Assembly: GCF_900101455.1 (NCBI RefSeq)
Contig: NZ_FMZJ01000017.1
Coordinates: 23,759-87,758, forward strand
Source: Sphingomonas sp. YR710
GTDB taxonomy: Bacteria; Pseudomonadota; Alphaproteobacteria; Sphingomonadales; Sphingomonadaceae
Direction of reading: 5' to 3'
Length of the DNA stretch: 64,000 bases
The translations under genes were made by a program, and so were the position numbers. Under the pieces are notes generated by a model. It was not told the origin of the DNA and did not search any database. It worked only from the letters and a program-made list of their open reading frames with translations. Positions 25,792 through 35,000 of this stretch are shown here, one piece after another (position 1 is the stretch's first letter; each line of letters opens with the position of its first letter).

Positions 25792-26311
25792 ATGGCCACC
25801 GACACCGCGAACCAGCGTGATCGCCTGACGCGCTTGCTCCAATGCAGCGCCCTTCTGCGTGCTCGGGAACTTCGCAGCGCCGGAATAGCCTCGGAAACGA
25901 TCGCGCGTGCGGTGAAGGCCGGCGAGATCGAGCGGGTCGCGCGTGGACTTTATCAGCGCCCGGACGCGCCGATTGATGCCGCGCAGAGTGTGGGTTGCGA
26001 TCGGCCGCGGAGACTGGTCGCCCGTCGCTTTCTATCCTCCCACGCGGATTATCCGGCTCAGCGAGAAATATCTCCATCAAGGCGTCGAGCATCACATGAT
26101 CTCGGGCGTTAGCGTCCCGGTCTACTCGGTTCCGAAAACGCTCGCCGATCTGTTTCGAAACTCCAGGCTGGTCGAACGCTCCATTGCGGTGGAGGGGCTG
26201 CGCGCGGCCCTTGCCCAGCGCAGAGCGACCCCGGGCGTGATCGCGCAAGCGGCCATCGCCGGCGGCGCATGGCGTATCATGCGGCCTTATCTGGAAGCTC
26301 TCACCTGCTAG
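25792..26311 (+). pseudogene. AbiEi-type antitoxin gene, frameshifted with an internal deletion
   Basis: Frame one from ATG 25792 carries the N-terminal wHTH of AbiEi-like regulators (LRARELRSAGIASETIARAV, then ERVARGLYQRPDAP). After about residue 65 the sense content jumps to the +1 frame, which reads RRVWVAIGRGDWSPVAFYPP and continues through SVPVYSVPKTLADLF to the stop at 26311. Comparing with the family, about 30 residues seem to be missing at the junction (near 25990), where CCGCGCAG-type short repeats could have recombined. No AbiEii nucleotidyltransferase follows, so the type IV pair is incomplete. The loss is judged from family layout, not alignment. Confidence 0.75.
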
Positions 26312-26424
26312 CGCTCTACCAATCGCTTGATGCATCGGTAGGGGATGAACGTGGATCGCCCGATCTTGACGGTTTCGATCTCGCCGGATTGGATAAGCTC
26401 ATACAGGGTCGAACGGCCGATAAC
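26308..26424 (-). pseudogene. Fragment of an excisionase/AlpA-like HTH protein
   Basis: About 38 codons reading VIGRSTLYELIQSGEIETVK and then IGRSTFIPYRCIKRLVER to a stop at 26308. This is the end of a small HTH excisionase-family protein typical of mobile elements. It has no start and is fused out of frame to the integrase remnant. Its stop overlaps that of the abiEi relic on the other strand. Confidence 0.7.
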
Positions 26425-26962
26425 CAAGGCGCCTCAGCGCAGCATTTATGGTGTTCTCGGACATGCACTGCCGGGGCGACCGAAATGACGGAAAGAGGAA
26501 TCGGCCGTCTCCCGTAAGCGGACGCAACTCCTCCAGCATGGCGAGCACCTGGCGCGAAAGCGGCACCCGATGCGGCCGGCGCATCTTCATCTTCTCGGGT
26601 GGCAGCGACCAGATTGCACCACTGATGTCGAATTCAGTCCATTCGGCTTGGCGCAGTTCGCCTGGCCGCACGAAAAGATGCGGTGACAACCTGAGCGCAA
26701 TCGCCGTGAGTCTTCTCCTGGGCGGGATCCAGCCCGGCCGCGATCTGCTTGCGTGCCTCGTCCCGGCGAACGCGGGCGTCGGCCAGGCTCACCTCGGGCC
26801 AGGGTCCGAGGTGAAGGGTCTTCTGCCGACCGAGGTAGCGATAGCTAAGCCGCCATAGTTTCGAGCCGTTGGCTGGACGGTCAGGAAAAGGCCCTGCGAA
26901 TCCGAGAGGTTAAAGGGCTTCGCCGTGGGCTTGGCGGAAGTGATTTGGATGTGAGTCAGCAT
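26425..26962 (-). pseudogene. P4-type tyrosine integrase, remnant in three frames
   Basis: ATG 26962 begins MLTHIQITSAKPTAKPFNLS, the DUF4102 N-terminus of P4-like integrases. A frameshift near 26872 moves to a frame with WRLSYRYLGRQKTLHLGPWP and ending DPAQEK. Near 26712 it jumps again to LTAIALRLSPHLFVRPGELR and then KMKMRRPHRVPLSRQVL, ending after NAALRRLG. The core-binding domain and the C-terminal catalytic part with the tyrosine are missing, so it is dead. It lies next to tRNA-Leu, the usual target of this class. Confidence 0.85.
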
Positions 26963-27139
26963 CGTGTTGGTCCCAGCTTTGCCGGGTCGATCCAGCACCA
27001 ACAAAAACACCAACAAATGTGGTGGTCTTGTGCCGGATTCGGGTGGATCGCCCCGGACGGTTGCCGGCGATTCTCACCGAAAAAATGCTGTGAAACCAGC
27101 CGCTTGCTGGATGTCCCTGGACGTGCCCAGGAGAACAAA

Positions 27140-27226
<87 letters not shown>

Positions 27227-27326
27227 ATCAGGAGTGAGGCCGGGCGGATAGCGGCGAGGCTTGTGTCTTGTCAACCGCTTCCGTGCAGGGCAATGCGGCT
27301 TCATCGAAAATATGAAGGATTTGGCG

Positions 27327-28268
27327 ATGGGCCGGCTGGTGACATTGTTTGGCGGTGGCGGATTTCTGGGCCGTTATGTCGCGCAGGAACTGCTGAAGGC
27401 GGGGGCTCGCGTGCGCATCGCCGAGCGCGACCCTTCCGACGCATGGTTCCTGAAGCCGCTGGGCGGGCTGGGGCAGACGCAGTTCGTGGCGGCCGACGTG
27501 ACCAAGCCGGCCAGCGTGGCCAGGGCGGTCCATGGATCGGACAGCGTCGTCAATCTCGTCGGTATATTGAAGGGCGATTTCGATCGGATCCATCATGTCG
27601 GCGCGGCCAATGTCGCCAAGGCGGCGAAGGCGGCGGGGTCGACCACCTTCGTGCAGGTGTCGGCGATCGGCGCCGATGCCGAATCGGGTTCGGCTTATGG
27701 CCGCAGCAAGGCGGCCGGCGAAGCGGCGGTGAAAAGCGCATTCCCCGCGGCGACGATCGTGCGGCCCTCGGTGATCTTCGGGCAGGAAGACGGCTTCATC
27801 AATCGCTTTGCCAAGATGCAGATGATGCCGTTCGTGCCGGTGTTGCGCGGGAACGCGAAGCTGCAGCCGGTGTGGGCATCCGATGTCGCCAAGGCTATCG
27901 CGGCGGCGGCACTCGAGCCCGACCTTTATGCGCGCAATACCTTCGAGCTCGGCGGGCCCGAGGTCGTGACGATGCAGGGGCTGAACGAGTGGATCGCCAA
28001 AGCGACAGGGCGCAAACCCAATTTCGTGCCCGTGCCCGATGCGGTAGGCGCGATCATCGCGGCGATCGGATCCTTTGTGCCGGGCGCGCCGATCACCGGC
28101 GATCAGTGGCAGATGCTGCTGACCGACAACGTCGTGGCGCCGGGCGCGGCCGGGCTGGAGGCGTTCGGGATCGCGCCGACGCCGATGGAGGCCGTCGCGC
28201 CCGCCTGGCTGGTGCAATATCGCCTGCACGGCCGTTTCACCGTGAACACGAAATCGGCGGTGCAATAA
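27327..28268 (+). CDS. NAD(P)-binding NDUFA9-like protein
   Basis: A 313-aa SDR-fold protein. LVTLFGGGGFLGRYVAQELL is the nucleotide-binding motif and SAYGRSKAAGEAAV has the Tyr-x3-Lys of the extended SDR class. It resembles the complex I NDUFA9 subunit family. I chose ATG 27327, which has AAGGA seven bases ahead; ATG 27312 is the alternative. It ends 3 bp before uppP and may be transcribed with it. A nucleotide-sugar or quinone-related role cannot be told apart. Confidence 0.85.
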   Translation: MGRLVTLFGGGGFLGRYVAQELLKAGARVRIAERDPSDAWFLKPLGGLGQTQFVAADVTKPASVARAVHGSDSVVNLVGILKGDFDRIHHVGAANVAKAAKAAGSTTFVQVSAIGADAESGSAYGRSKAAGEAAVKSAFPAATIVRPSVIFGQEDGFINRFAKMQMMPFVPVLRGNAKLQPVWASDVAKAIAAAALEPDLYARNTFELGGPEVVTMQGLNEWIAKATGRKPNFVPVPDAVGAIIAAIGSFVPGAPITGDQWQMLLTDNVVAPGAAGLEAFGIAPTPMEAVAPAWLVQYRLHGRFTVNTKSAVQ

Positions 28269-28271
28269 GCG

Positions 28272-29069
28272 ATGGCTATGTCGTTGCTGTCGGTGATCCT
28301 CCTCGGCGTCGTCGAGGGGGTGACCGAGTTTTTGCCGGTGTCGTCGACCGGGCACCTGATCCTCGCCGGCGAGATCATGAAGGTGCCCGAAGGAAGCGAA
28401 ACCTTCGATATCGTGATCCAGCTCGGCGCGATCCTGGCGGTGGTCGTACTCTATCGTCACAAGTTTGCCGCCGTTCTGGCAGGCTTGTTTGCGCGTGATA
28501 AGCAGGCGATCCGCTTCACCTGCAACGTGCTGATCGGCTTTCTGCCCGCCGCCCTGGTCGGCGCGATTGCCTATCGCATGATCAAGGCATTGCTCACCCA
28601 GCCCATGGTGGTGGCGGTCGCGCTGATCGTCGGCGGCGTCGCCATTCTGATGATCGAACGAATGGCGCGCCGCTTTTCGGTGCACAGTGTGGAGGCGATG
28701 CCGCTGAACACGGCGTTCGGGATCGGTGTGTTTCAGTGCCTTGCGATGATCCCAGGGGTTAGCCGGTCGGGTGCGACGATCATGGGCGCGCTGGCGCTTG
28801 GCGTCGAACGCAAGACGGCAGCGGAGTACAGTTTTTTCCTGGCGGTTCCGACGATGCTGGGTGCGACGGCGCTGGCGCTATGGAAGGCGCGGCACAATCT
28901 GGGCGACAGCCAGCTATCCGATATCGCGATCGGATTTCTCGTTTCGTTCCTTGTCGCAATGCTGGTGATTCGCTGGTTCATGAATGTGGTGATGCGCCAC
29001 GGATTCGCGCCGTTTGCCTGGTATCGAATCATCGTCGGCGGGGTTGCGATGCTATGGCTGCTCATGTGA
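28272..29069 (+). CDS. uppP: Undecaprenyl-diphosphatase
   Basis: A 265-aa polytopic membrane enzyme that recycles undecaprenyl diphosphate for peptidoglycan synthesis. Motif 1 EGVTEFLPVSSTGH and motif 2 PGVSRSGATI are complete, and the usual eight hydrophobic segments are present. It begins 3 bp after the NDUFA9-like gene. Known effects of this family include bacitracin resistance. Identification is secure. Confidence 0.97.
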   Translation: MAMSLLSVILLGVVEGVTEFLPVSSTGHLILAGEIMKVPEGSETFDIVIQLGAILAVVVLYRHKFAAVLAGLFARDKQAIRFTCNVLIGFLPAALVGAIAYRMIKALLTQPMVVAVALIVGGVAILMIERMARRFSVHSVEAMPLNTAFGIGVFQCLAMIPGVSRSGATIMGALALGVERKTAAEYSFFLAVPTMLGATALALWKARHNLGDSQLSDIAIGFLVSFLVAMLVIRWFMNVVMRHGFAPFAWYRIIVGGVAMLWLLM

Positions 29070-29230
29070 TAGGTCCGATACGGAACCATTGATTTGCGGC
29101 TCATCGTTATTTGGCAACGACTTACGGTGGGCGGCGCAACATATAGGTCATTATAGCTTACCTATATTGCTGAAAGCGCGTGACTCCGGGCGTTTTTCGT
29201 GAAATATCCTCCATGACGGAGGGCATTTCG

Positions 29231-30670
29231 ATGGCGAACGAACCGATGCTGAAATTCGTGGGGCTGGGGCAGGACTATCCTGCCAAGCGCGCGCCCGATG
29301 CGCGCACCGACGATTTCGGCGAAATCTCCGCCCGCTATGCCGATGCCAAGGCCGAGGAGCAGGCGTCGCGCTGCTCGCAATGCGGCGTGCCTTATTGCTC
29401 GACGCATTGCCCGTTGCACAACCATATTCCGGACTGGCTGAAGCTGACCACCGAGGGGCGGCTGCGCGAGGCCTATGAGCTGTCCAACGCCACCTCGACG
29501 ATGCCCGAGATTTGCGGCCGCATCTGCCCGCAGGACCGGCTGTGCGAGGGCAATTGCGTCATCGAATTTTCGGGGCACGGCGCGGTCACGATCGGATCGG
29601 TCGAGAAATATATCACCGATACGGCGTGGGAGCAGGGCTGGGTCGAGCCGGTCAAGGTCGGCCCGGCGCGCGGCCAGTCGGTCGGCGTGATCGGGGCAGG
29701 GCCGGCGGGGCTCACCACCGCGGAGTTGATGCGCGCGCGCGGTTATGAGGTGCACATCTATGATCGGCACGATCGCGCGGGCGGGCTGCTGACCTATGGC
29801 ATTCCGGGGTTCAAGCTCGAAAAGCCCGTCGTGATGCGGCGGGTCGATCGGCTGAAGGACGCCGGCATCGTCTTCCATCACGGTTTCGAGGTCGGCAAGG
29901 ATGCGACGCTCGAGCAGCTGCGCGCAAAGCATGACGCGCTGCTGATCGCAACCGGCGTGTATAAGCCGCGTGCGATCAAGGCGCCCGGCGTCGGCGCGCC
30001 GGGGGTGATCGATGCGCTGGTCTATCTGACCGCATCGAACCGCAAGGGCTTCGGTGACGCCGTGGCCGCGTTCGACGATGGTTCGCTCAATGCCGAGGGC
30101 AAGAATGTCGTCGTGATCGGCGGCGGCGACACCGCGATGGATTGCGTGCGCACCGCCGTGCGGCAGGGCGCGACATCGGTGAAGTGCCTCTATCGCCGCG
30201 ACCGCGCCAATATGCCGGGCTCGCAACGCGAAACCAAGAATGCGGAAGAGGAGGGCGTCGAATTCGTCTGGCTGTCCGCGCCTGAAGCGTTCGATGGCAC
30301 CGAAGGCGTGAGCGGCGTGCGCGCGATCAAGATGCGGCTCGGCCAGCCCGATGCCTCGGGCAGGCGCGCGCCCGAGCCCGATCCCGGCACCGAATTCCGG
30401 CTCGATGCCGATCTGGTGATCAAGGCTTTGGGCTTCGATCCCGAGGATCTGCCCGGCATGTTCGGCGCGCCCGAACTGTCGGTGACGCGCTGGGGAACGC
30501 TCAGGGTCGATCACAAGACGATGCAGACCAGCCTCGACGGCGTGTTCGCGGCGGGCGATATCGTGCGCGGCGCTTCGCTGGTGGTGTGGGCGATCCGCGA
30601 CGGGCGCGACGTGGCCGATCGGATGTATGCCTATCTGAAGGCCAAGGCGAAGCAGAAGGTGGCGGCGTGA
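29231..30670 (+). CDS. gltD: Glutamate synthase, small subunit
   Basis: A 479-aa iron-sulfur flavoprotein that oxidises NADPH for glutamate synthase. The [4Fe-4S] Cys clusters are CSQCGVPYCSTHCPL and CGRICPQDRLCEGNC. The FAD motif GVIGAGPAGL and the NADPH motif VVVIGGGDTAMD follow. I start at ATG 29231, which has GGAGGG seven bases upstream; 29213 is an alternative. The large-subunit gene is not directly next to it: three genes stand between them. Confidence 0.96.
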   Translation: MANEPMLKFVGLGQDYPAKRAPDARTDDFGEISARYADAKAEEQASRCSQCGVPYCSTHCPLHNHIPDWLKLTTEGRLREAYELSNATSTMPEICGRICPQDRLCEGNCVIEFSGHGAVTIGSVEKYITDTAWEQGWVEPVKVGPARGQSVGVIGAGPAGLTTAELMRARGYEVHIYDRHDRAGGLLTYGIPGFKLEKPVVMRRVDRLKDAGIVFHHGFEVGKDATLEQLRAKHDALLIATGVYKPRAIKAPGVGAPGVIDALVYLTASNRKGFGDAVAAFDDGSLNAEGKNVVVIGGGDTAMDCVRTAVRQGATSVKCLYRRDRANMPGSQRETKNAEEEGVEFVWLSAPEAFDGTEGVSGVRAIKMRLGQPDASGRRAPEPDPGTEFRLDADLVIKALGFDPEDLPGMFGAPELSVTRWGTLRVDHKTMQTSLDGVFAAGDIVRGASLVVWAIRDGRDVADRMYAYLKAKAKQKVAA

Positions 30671-31161
30671 TGCGATTTATTCTGATCGGTTCGCTGCTTT
30701 TTGTGGCAGGCGCTCCGTCGCTTGCAGCTACAGACGAAAAACCTAATCCTACGACGGCAGACTTAGCTCATGAAGTTTCTGCGTCGATGGCGCCGCGAGA
30801 GCAGATGCGCGCGATGGTGTTGGCGGCGATTTCGCAATCCACGACAGCCGCCATTATCGTAAAGCAGATTGGACAAGAGAAGGCGGCTTCTCTCATCCGC
30901 GACGAAACCGGCAAAGTCGTCGATCGCTATGGTCCGGAATGGGCTGAGAACCTGGCCTCTTCTTATCAGGCAGCTCTGACACCCCAGGAACTCCAAGCCG
31001 CCAAACAGGCATTTCTGAACCGTGATCGCGCCGCAATAATGCCGCTGATGATGAAAGTTGGGCCCATAATGCAGGCCAAGACGGAGCCGCTCTTGAAAAA
31101 GGCTGCGACAGAAGCGCTCGCGGCCGCTTTTGAGCAGGTTGGGAAAGGAGCCGCCAAGTGA
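30670..31161 (+). CDS. Exported DUF2059-like protein
   Basis: A 163-aa protein with a signal peptide (MRFILIGSLLFVAGAPSLAA). The region from about residue 100, with LTPQELQAAKQAFLNRDRAA, resembles DUF2059 proteins of unknown function. It begins within the gltD stop codon (TGATG), so it is coupled to gltD. No function is known; the domain call is moderate. Confidence 0.65.
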   Translation: MRFILIGSLLFVAGAPSLAATDEKPNPTTADLAHEVSASMAPREQMRAMVLAAISQSTTAAIIVKQIGQEKAASLIRDETGKVVDRYGPEWAENLASSYQAALTPQELQAAKQAFLNRDRAAIMPLMMKVGPIMQAKTEPLLKKAATEALAAAFEQVGKGAAK

Positions 31162-31297
31162 GCAGCTCCTATTTGTCAGGCATGGAATCCGAGCATGAGT
31201 GCTTCGCCGGCGAGGACATGTGCAGATCTGAATATGGCCGTCACACCATCGGCATCGGCGGCATTTGGACAGTGCCGGCCAGAAAGGACAACTGCCA

Positions 31298-31597
31298 ATG
31301 CGGCTGAAGCCGGATGAGGTCGACGCGATCAACGCCGCCGCGCGCGAAGCGTTCGGGCCGGATGCCGTCGTTCGCCTGTTCGGCAGCCGGGTCGATGACA
31401 GCAAACGTGGCGGCGATATCGATCTGATCGTCGAGGTCGAAGACGGACAGCAGGATATCGTGCATGAATCGCGGTTCCTTGATGCGCTGTTTGCGCGGAT
31501 CGACGAGCGTAAGGTCGATCTTCTGTTCATGGTTCGCGGCAGCCCACCGTCGGCGTTCGCGCAAATGGTCGCGCGTGAGGCGGTGTTGCTGTCATGA
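31298..31597 (+). CDS. mntA: MNT-type nucleotidyltransferase antitoxin
   Basis: A 99-aa minimal nucleotidyltransferase. The active-site motif is GS followed nine residues later by D-x-D (FGSRVDD, GGDIDLIVEVE). In the MntA-HepT pair of Shewanella the enzyme AMPylates the HEPN toxin on a tyrosine to neutralise it. ATG 31298 has AAGGA nine bases upstream. It overlaps the next gene by 4 bp, as in other MNT/HEPN modules. Family is firm; antitoxin function is inference. Confidence 0.85.
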   Translation: MRLKPDEVDAINAAAREAFGPDAVVRLFGSRVDDSKRGGDIDLIVEVEDGQQDIVHESRFLDALFARIDERKVDLLFMVRGSPPSAFAQMVAREAVLLS

Positions 31598-32070
31598 GCG
31601 ATGTCGAACTGGTCATCGCGCAGGCGTTGCTGCGTTGCCGGCGCGTTGCGGCCGGTGCGACGGAACTGATGCCGATGCTGGGTGGAGTCATGCCGTATCA
31701 GGGTGCGGACGTATCGGCCTTGCCGCTGATCGAGCGCACCGCTGCGGTTGCGTTCATCAAGCGTTTCGAACAGTTGCAGGATCTGATCGCGCGGCTTGCA
31801 CGGGCGAGTGCGAGTTGGGAGGGTGTGGACGCGACATCTCTGACCCATCGCGATATCGGTGACTGGCTCGAAAAGCGCGCGCTGCTCGACAAGGCGGAAG
31901 AGTGGATGGTCGCCGTCAGGCTGCGTAATCGGCTTGCGCATGAATATCCGGTCGATGAGGGCGAACAGGTCCGCCGGTTGAATGAGTGCTGGGGGCTGAT
32001 GCCTTTATTGCACGGGATCCTCACCGCCTTCGATGCGTGGCTTCAGCAAAAGGGGCTCGCATCCCAATGA
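31594..32070 (+). CDS. hepT: HEPN-domain toxin, HepT-like
   Basis: A 158-aa helical protein. The catalytic motif is R111-x4-H116-x-Y118 (RNRLAHEY), the form in which MntA modifies the tyrosine. HepT proteins are RNA-cutting HEPN ribonucleases. It overlaps the antitoxin by 4 bp and its stop lies 26 bp before the gltB ATG I use. Both module genes read in the gltDB direction. The toxic activity is expected from the family, not shown here. Confidence 0.85.
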   Translation: MSDVELVIAQALLRCRRVAAGATELMPMLGGVMPYQGADVSALPLIERTAAVAFIKRFEQLQDLIARLARASASWEGVDATSLTHRDIGDWLEKRALLDKAEEWMVAVRLRNRLAHEYPVDEGEQVRRLNECWGLMPLLHGILTAFDAWLQQKGLASQ

Positions 32071-32096
32071 CATATTCGCACGAAAGGTCTCCTGAC

Positions 32097-35000
32097 ATGA
32101 CCGACGATTTCGCATTCCCCACCCCCGAGCACGAACGCCTCGCCCGCGAGGGCATGTATCGCCCCGAATATGAAGGCGATGCCTGCGGCGTCGGCCTCGT
32201 GGCTGCCACAGACGGCAAGGCCTCGCGGCGTGTGGTCGCCGCGGCGATCGATGCGCTGAAGGCGGTGTGGCATCGCGGCGCGGTCGATGCCGATGGCAAG
32301 ACCGGCGATGGCGCCGGCATCCATGTCGATCTGCCAGCGCGCTTCTTCGACGATGCGATCGAATATGCCGGGCATAAGCCGCGGCCGAACCGGCTCGCGG
32401 TGGGCATGATCTTCCTGCCGCGCACCGATCTCAGCGCGCAGGAGACGTGCCGGACGATCGTCGAGAGCGAGATTATCGATTTCGGCTATACCATCTATGG
32501 CTGGCGGCAGGTGCCGGTCGACGTATCGGTGATCGGCGAGAAGGCCTTGCTGACGCGGCCCGAGATCGAGCAGATCATGATCGCCGGGCCGATGCCCGAT
32601 CAGATGTCGATCGAGGAGTTTGAGAAGAATCTTTACCTCATCCGCCGGCGCATCGAGCGCAAGGTGGTCGCGGCGCAGATCCAGGGTTTCTATATCTGTT
32701 CGTTGTCGGCGCGCTCGATCATCTACAAGGGACTGTTCCTCGCCGAGGAATTGTCGGTCTTCTACCCCGATCTCAAGGACGAGCGCTTCGTCAGCCGGGT
32801 CGCGATCTTCCATCAGCGCTATTCGACCAACACCTTTCCGCAATGGTGGCTGGCGCAGCCGTTCCGCAACCTCGCGCATAACGGCGAAATCAACACGATC
32901 CGCGGCAACAAGAACTGGATGAAGAGCCACGAGATCAAGATGGCGAGCCTCGCCTTCGGCGAGCATTCGGAAGAGATCAAGCCATTGATCCCGGCCGGCG
33001 CGTCGGACACGGCCGCGCTCGACGCGGTGTTCGAGGCGATCTGCCGTTCGGGCCGCGACGCGCCGACCGCCAAGCTGATGCTGGTGCCCGAAGCCTGGCA
33101 GAACAGCACCGACATGCCCGCGCCGCGCCGCGCGATGTATAGCTATCTCGCCTCGGTGATGGAGCCGTGGGACGGGCCGGCGGCGCTCGCGATGACCGAT
33201 GGCCGCTGGGTGGTGGCCGGGGTCGATCGCAACGCGCTGCGGCCGCTGCGCACGACGCGGACGGCGGACAATCTGCTGATCGTCGGCTCCGAAACCGGCA
33301 TGGTGGTGGTGCCCGAAAGCACCATCGTCGCCAAGGGCCGGATGGGCCCGGGCCAGATGATCGCGATCGATCTGGAGGAGGGCAAGCTCTACAGCGATGA
33401 GGAGATCAAGGATCGGATCGCCGCCGAACAGCCTTATGCCGAATGGGTGAAGGACTTCATCCATCTGCGCGATCTGCCGGCACCGGCCGAGGACATGGTG
33501 CCGCGCTGGGAGCGGGCTGAGCTGCTGCGCCGTCAGGTCGCGGCGGGGCAAACGATGGAGGATATGGAGCTGATCCTGTCCCCGCAGATCGAGGATGCCA
33601 AGGAAGCGATCGGATCGATGGGCGATGACGCGCCTCTGGCCGTTATTTCGGACAAGCCGCGCCTGATCAGCCATTTCTTCCGCCAGAATTTCAGTCAGGT
33701 CACCAACCCGCCGATCGACAGCTTGCGCGAAACCCGCGTGATGAGCCTGACGACGCGGTTCGGCAACCTCGCCAACATCCTCGACACCGGGGCGCAGCAG
33801 ACCGGCGTGCTGATGCTCGACAGTCCGGTGCTGCACAGCCGCGACTGGCATACGCTCAAGGCCTATTATGGGTCGCAGACCGCCGAGATCGATTGCACCT
33901 TCGACGCCAATGGCGGCCCCGATGCGCTGCGCAATGCGATCGCGCGCGTGCGGAGCGAGGCCGAAACCGCAGTGCGCGAGGGCAAGTCCGAACTGTTCCT
34001 GACCGACGAATATGTCGGGCCGGAGCGGATCGCGATCGCGATGGTGCTCGCGGCGGCGGCGGTGCACACCCATCTCGTCCGCAAGGGGCTGCGCTCCTAT
34101 GCGTCGGTCAACGTGCGTTCGGCCGAATGCCTCGATACGCATTATTATGCGGTGCTGATCGGCGTCGGCGCGACGACGGTGAACGCCTATCTGTCCGAAG
34201 CGGCGATCGCCGATCGTCATGCGCGCGGCCTCTTCGGCGACATCAGCCTGAGCGAGGCGCTCAAGCGGCATCGCAAGGCGATCGACGACGGGCTGCTCAA
34301 GATCATGTCGAAGATGGGGATCGCGGTGATCTCCTCTTATCGCGGCGGTTATAATTTCGAGGCGGTGGGTTTGAGCCGCGCGCTCGTCAACGATCTGTTC
34401 CCCGGCATGCCGGCGAAGATTTCGGGCGAGGGCTATGCGTCGCTGCAATATGCGGCGGTGCTGCGGCATGAGGCGGCTTATGACGATGTCGTCGTCAGCC
34501 TGCCGGTCGGCGGCTTCTACCGCCAGCGCGCGGGCGGCGAGACGCATGCTTATTCGGCGCAGCTGATGCATCTGTTGCAGTCCTCCGTCGCGACCGACAG
34601 TTACTCGACCTATCTGCAATTTTCGCGCGGGGTGCGCGATCTGCCGCCGGTCTATCTGCGCGATCTGCTCGAGTTCAACTGGGCGCGCGAGGGGATAGCG
34701 ATCGACTCGGTCGAGGCGATCACCGAAATCCGCAAACGTTTCGTGACGCCGGGCATGTCCTTGGGCGCGCTCAGCCCCGAGGCGCATGAGACGCTGGCGA
34801 TCGCGATGAACCGGATCGGCGCGAAGGCGGTGTCGGGCGAGGGCGGCGAGGATCCGAGCCGCTACACGCCTTATGAAAATGGCGACAATGCCAATTCGGT
34901 GATCAAGCAGGTCGCGTCCGGTCGGTTTGGCGTGACGGCCGAATATCTGGGCGCCGCCGAGGAACTGGAGATCAAGGTCGCGCAGGGCGCCAAGCCCGGC

